A stretch of DNA of 64,000 nucleotides from Roseiarcus sp963809245 (GTDB taxonomy: Bacteria; Pseudomonadota; Alphaproteobacteria; Rhizobiales; Beijerinckiaceae): contig CAWEIU010000001.1 of the NCBI GenBank assembly GCA_963809245.1, positions 62,001 to 126,000 of the forward strand. The letters are read 5' to 3'. Each line of letters begins with the position of its first letter. Within the stretch, counting starts at the first letter, position 1. Below the pieces are notes generated by a model. The model was not told the DNA's origin, made no database searches, and worked only from the letters and a program-made list of their open reading frames with translations. The translations under genes and the position numbers were made by a program. Below are positions 62,844-64,000 of the stretch, piece after piece.

Positions 62844-63729
62844 ATGAGCGAGGAATCCTTCAGCGCGCGCCTTCGCGCCGCCTGCGAGACGATGCCTCGG
62901 CAGCTTCGGGCTCGCCGCGCAATGGGTGCATGACAATCCGCACGACGTCGCACTCTTGACGATGCGCGAGCAGGCGCGGCGAGCCGGCGTCACGCCGGCT
63001 TCGATGACCCGTCTCGCCCAGCGGATCGGCTTTGACGGCTACGAGGCGCTGCGCGCGATCCACGCCGAGCGCTTGCGCTGGGGCGAAGGCGATTTCTCCG
63101 GCCGGGCCGAGGCTCTGGTCGCGCGCCACAAGCGGGACGGCGAAGATGCTCTGGCTTACGATCTTGCCGACAGTTTCGCCCGACACCTGGCTGCCCAGGC
63201 CAAGCCGGAAAAGATCAGCGCGCTTATCGAAGCGGCGCGGGCGCTGCGCGGGGCCGGCCGCATTTACGTCGTCGGCTATCGCTCGAGCTACTCCGTCGCC
63301 TACCACTTCGCCTATGTCTACGGCCTCGCCGGCGGCGACGTGCGGCTCCTCGACGGACCGGGCGGGACGGGACCCGACGGCCTGCGCGGCGCCGGCCCCG
63401 GCGACGCCCTGCTCGCTGTCAGCGTCAAGCCTTATACCCGGGCCGCCGTCGAACTCGCCGATTTTGCGCTGTCGCGCGGCCTCAGCGTTGTCGCGATCAC
63501 CGACAGCACGGTCTCTCCGCTCGCGCGCAAAGCGCGTACGGCGATCATCGTGGCGACGGAGAGCCCGTCCTTCTTCCACACCATGGCGCCCGCTTTCGCG
63601 GCGGGGGAGGCGCTCGCCTCACTGCTCGCCGCCGCCGCGGGCGAACGCGGGCTCGCCGCCGTGCGGGGCATGGAGCGGCAATTCGACGATCTTCTCACCC
63701 ATTTGCGCGAAGGCGTGCGAAAGCCATGA
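62844..63729 (+). CDS. MurR/RpiR-family regulator with SIS domain (frameshifted at 62910)
   Basis: A regulator of about 294 residues once one base is removed. ATG 62844 opens MSEESFSARLRAACETMPRQ, which then runs off frame. Omitting one G in the ggg at 62908-62910 continues as LRLAAQWVHDNPHDVALLTM, the expected N-terminal RpiR helix-turn-helix (then ARRAGVTPASMTRLAQRIGF). The SIS domain follows (YVVGYRSSYSVAYHFAYVY, with AITDSTVSPLARKA), which normally binds phosphosugars or related ligands. The stop overlaps the aminotransferase ATG (ATGA), so it probably controls that gene. Confidence 0.88.
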
Positions 63730-64000
63730 CCCATATTCTTCATCGACAGATCAGCAATGACTATCCCGTCGCTGTTGGCGGCCGCGGCGTCATGCTCTTC
63801 GACCGCGCCGGCAAGAGCTATATCGACGCCTCTGGCGGCGCGGCGGTGTCGTGCCTTGGCCATCAGCACCCGGATGTCATCGCGGCGATGCACGCCCAGA
63901 TCGACCGGCTCGCTTACGCGCATACCAGCTTCTTCACCAACGAGCCGGCGGAGGCGCTCGCCGACGAATTGGCGGCGCATGCGCCGGGCGATCTCAACCG
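63726..64000 (+). CDS. Class-III aminotransferase, 3'-truncated by window edge
   Basis: The first 91 codons of a PLP-dependent class-III (omega) aminotransferase. MTHILHRQISNDYPVAVGGR is followed by the N-terminal family segment YIDASGGAAVSCLGHQHPDV. The PLP Lys and cofactor motifs lie beyond the window. It is coupled to the RpiR-type gene by an ATGA overlap. Homologues in such pairs often degrade taurine, putrescine, beta-alanine or similar amines; the substrate cannot be told here. Confidence 0.87.
   Translation, partial: MTHILHRQISNDYPVAVGGRGVMLFDRAGKSYIDASGGAAVSCLGHQHPDVIAAMHAQIDRLAYAHTSFFTNEPAEALADELAAHAPGDLN

Noticed and set aside
62586..62993. 135-codon minus-strand frame upstream of the rpiR-type gene
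   Set aside because: It overlaps the conserved helix-turn-helix of the regulator on the other strand and has no family features.

Overview
The window is GC-rich alphaproteobacterial DNA, most likely from the Hyphomicrobiales (Rhizobiales). I infer this from gene order and family content: radA-cvpA-purF in one direction, ftsK with lolA and xth on the same strand, glnK-amtB behind a sigma-54 promoter, an SPW-family membrane protein, Tad minor pilins, and CtrA-type boxes. Genus-level assignment is not supportable from sequence reading alone. No rRNA, tRNA or CRISPR array was seen.

Layout. 1-5 kb: 3' end of a Baeyer-Villiger-type flavin monooxygenase with a coupled SDR and alpha/beta hydrolase, then a NUDIX hydrolase coupled to an M20 dipeptidase. 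5-12.8 kb: pit phosphate transporter, purF, cvpA, radA, glgA and a BON-domain protein, all on the minus strand. 13.5-25 kb: a branched-chain-type periplasmic binding protein, ilvD, a divergent SDR/TetR pair, an aldo/keto reductase, a penicillin-acylase-family enzyme, a divergent LysR/NAD(P)-binding protein pair, and xth. 25-36.6 kb: lolA, a 4.7-kb insert (AT-rich leader, hypothetical protein, small secreted protein, Spy/CpxP-like protein, response regulator, sensor kinase, SPW protein), then ftsK, amtB, glnK and tesB. 36.7-43 kb: an orphan Tad minor-pilin locus with four TadE-like and two TadG-like genes. 43-52.6 kb: an NMT1/SsuA-type binding protein, a transposase OrfA remnant, a GT4 glycosyltransferase, a glycogen-debranching-type enzyme, an SDR, an MFS scrap, an amidase and an AEC transporter. 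52.9-62.4 kb: a ~5.9-kb gene encoding a ~1,960-residue protein made of Thr/Ser/Ala octapeptides, followed by UDP-galactopyranose mutase (glf) and, convergent, a TPR-GT41 (O-GlcNAc-transferase/SPINDLY-like) glycosyltransferase. 62.8-64 kb: an RpiR-type regulator coupled to a class-III aminotransferase cut by the window end.

The best candidate for an undescribed system is the 52.6-62.5 kb locus. A giant repeat protein with about one third hydroxyl residues sits beside an OGT-like enzyme that keeps its key catalytic residues, with a sugar-nucleotide mutase between them. A perfect TTAA-N7-TTAA CtrA box lies upstream of the repeat gene. A cytoplasmically O-glycosylated, possibly cell-cycle-controlled surface protein is a reasonable but untested hypothesis. 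The Tad locus has its own signature: an almost identical GTAA-N7-GTAA motif exactly 66 bp upstream of the first codon of each tadE-led operon.

Caution: at least twelve single-base indels break reading frames that are otherwise well conserved (purF, glgA, amtB twice, the repeat gene seven times, the rpiR-type gene). Unpolished assembly errors are the simplest explanation, so coordinates of those genes describe the intended gene and not one open frame.
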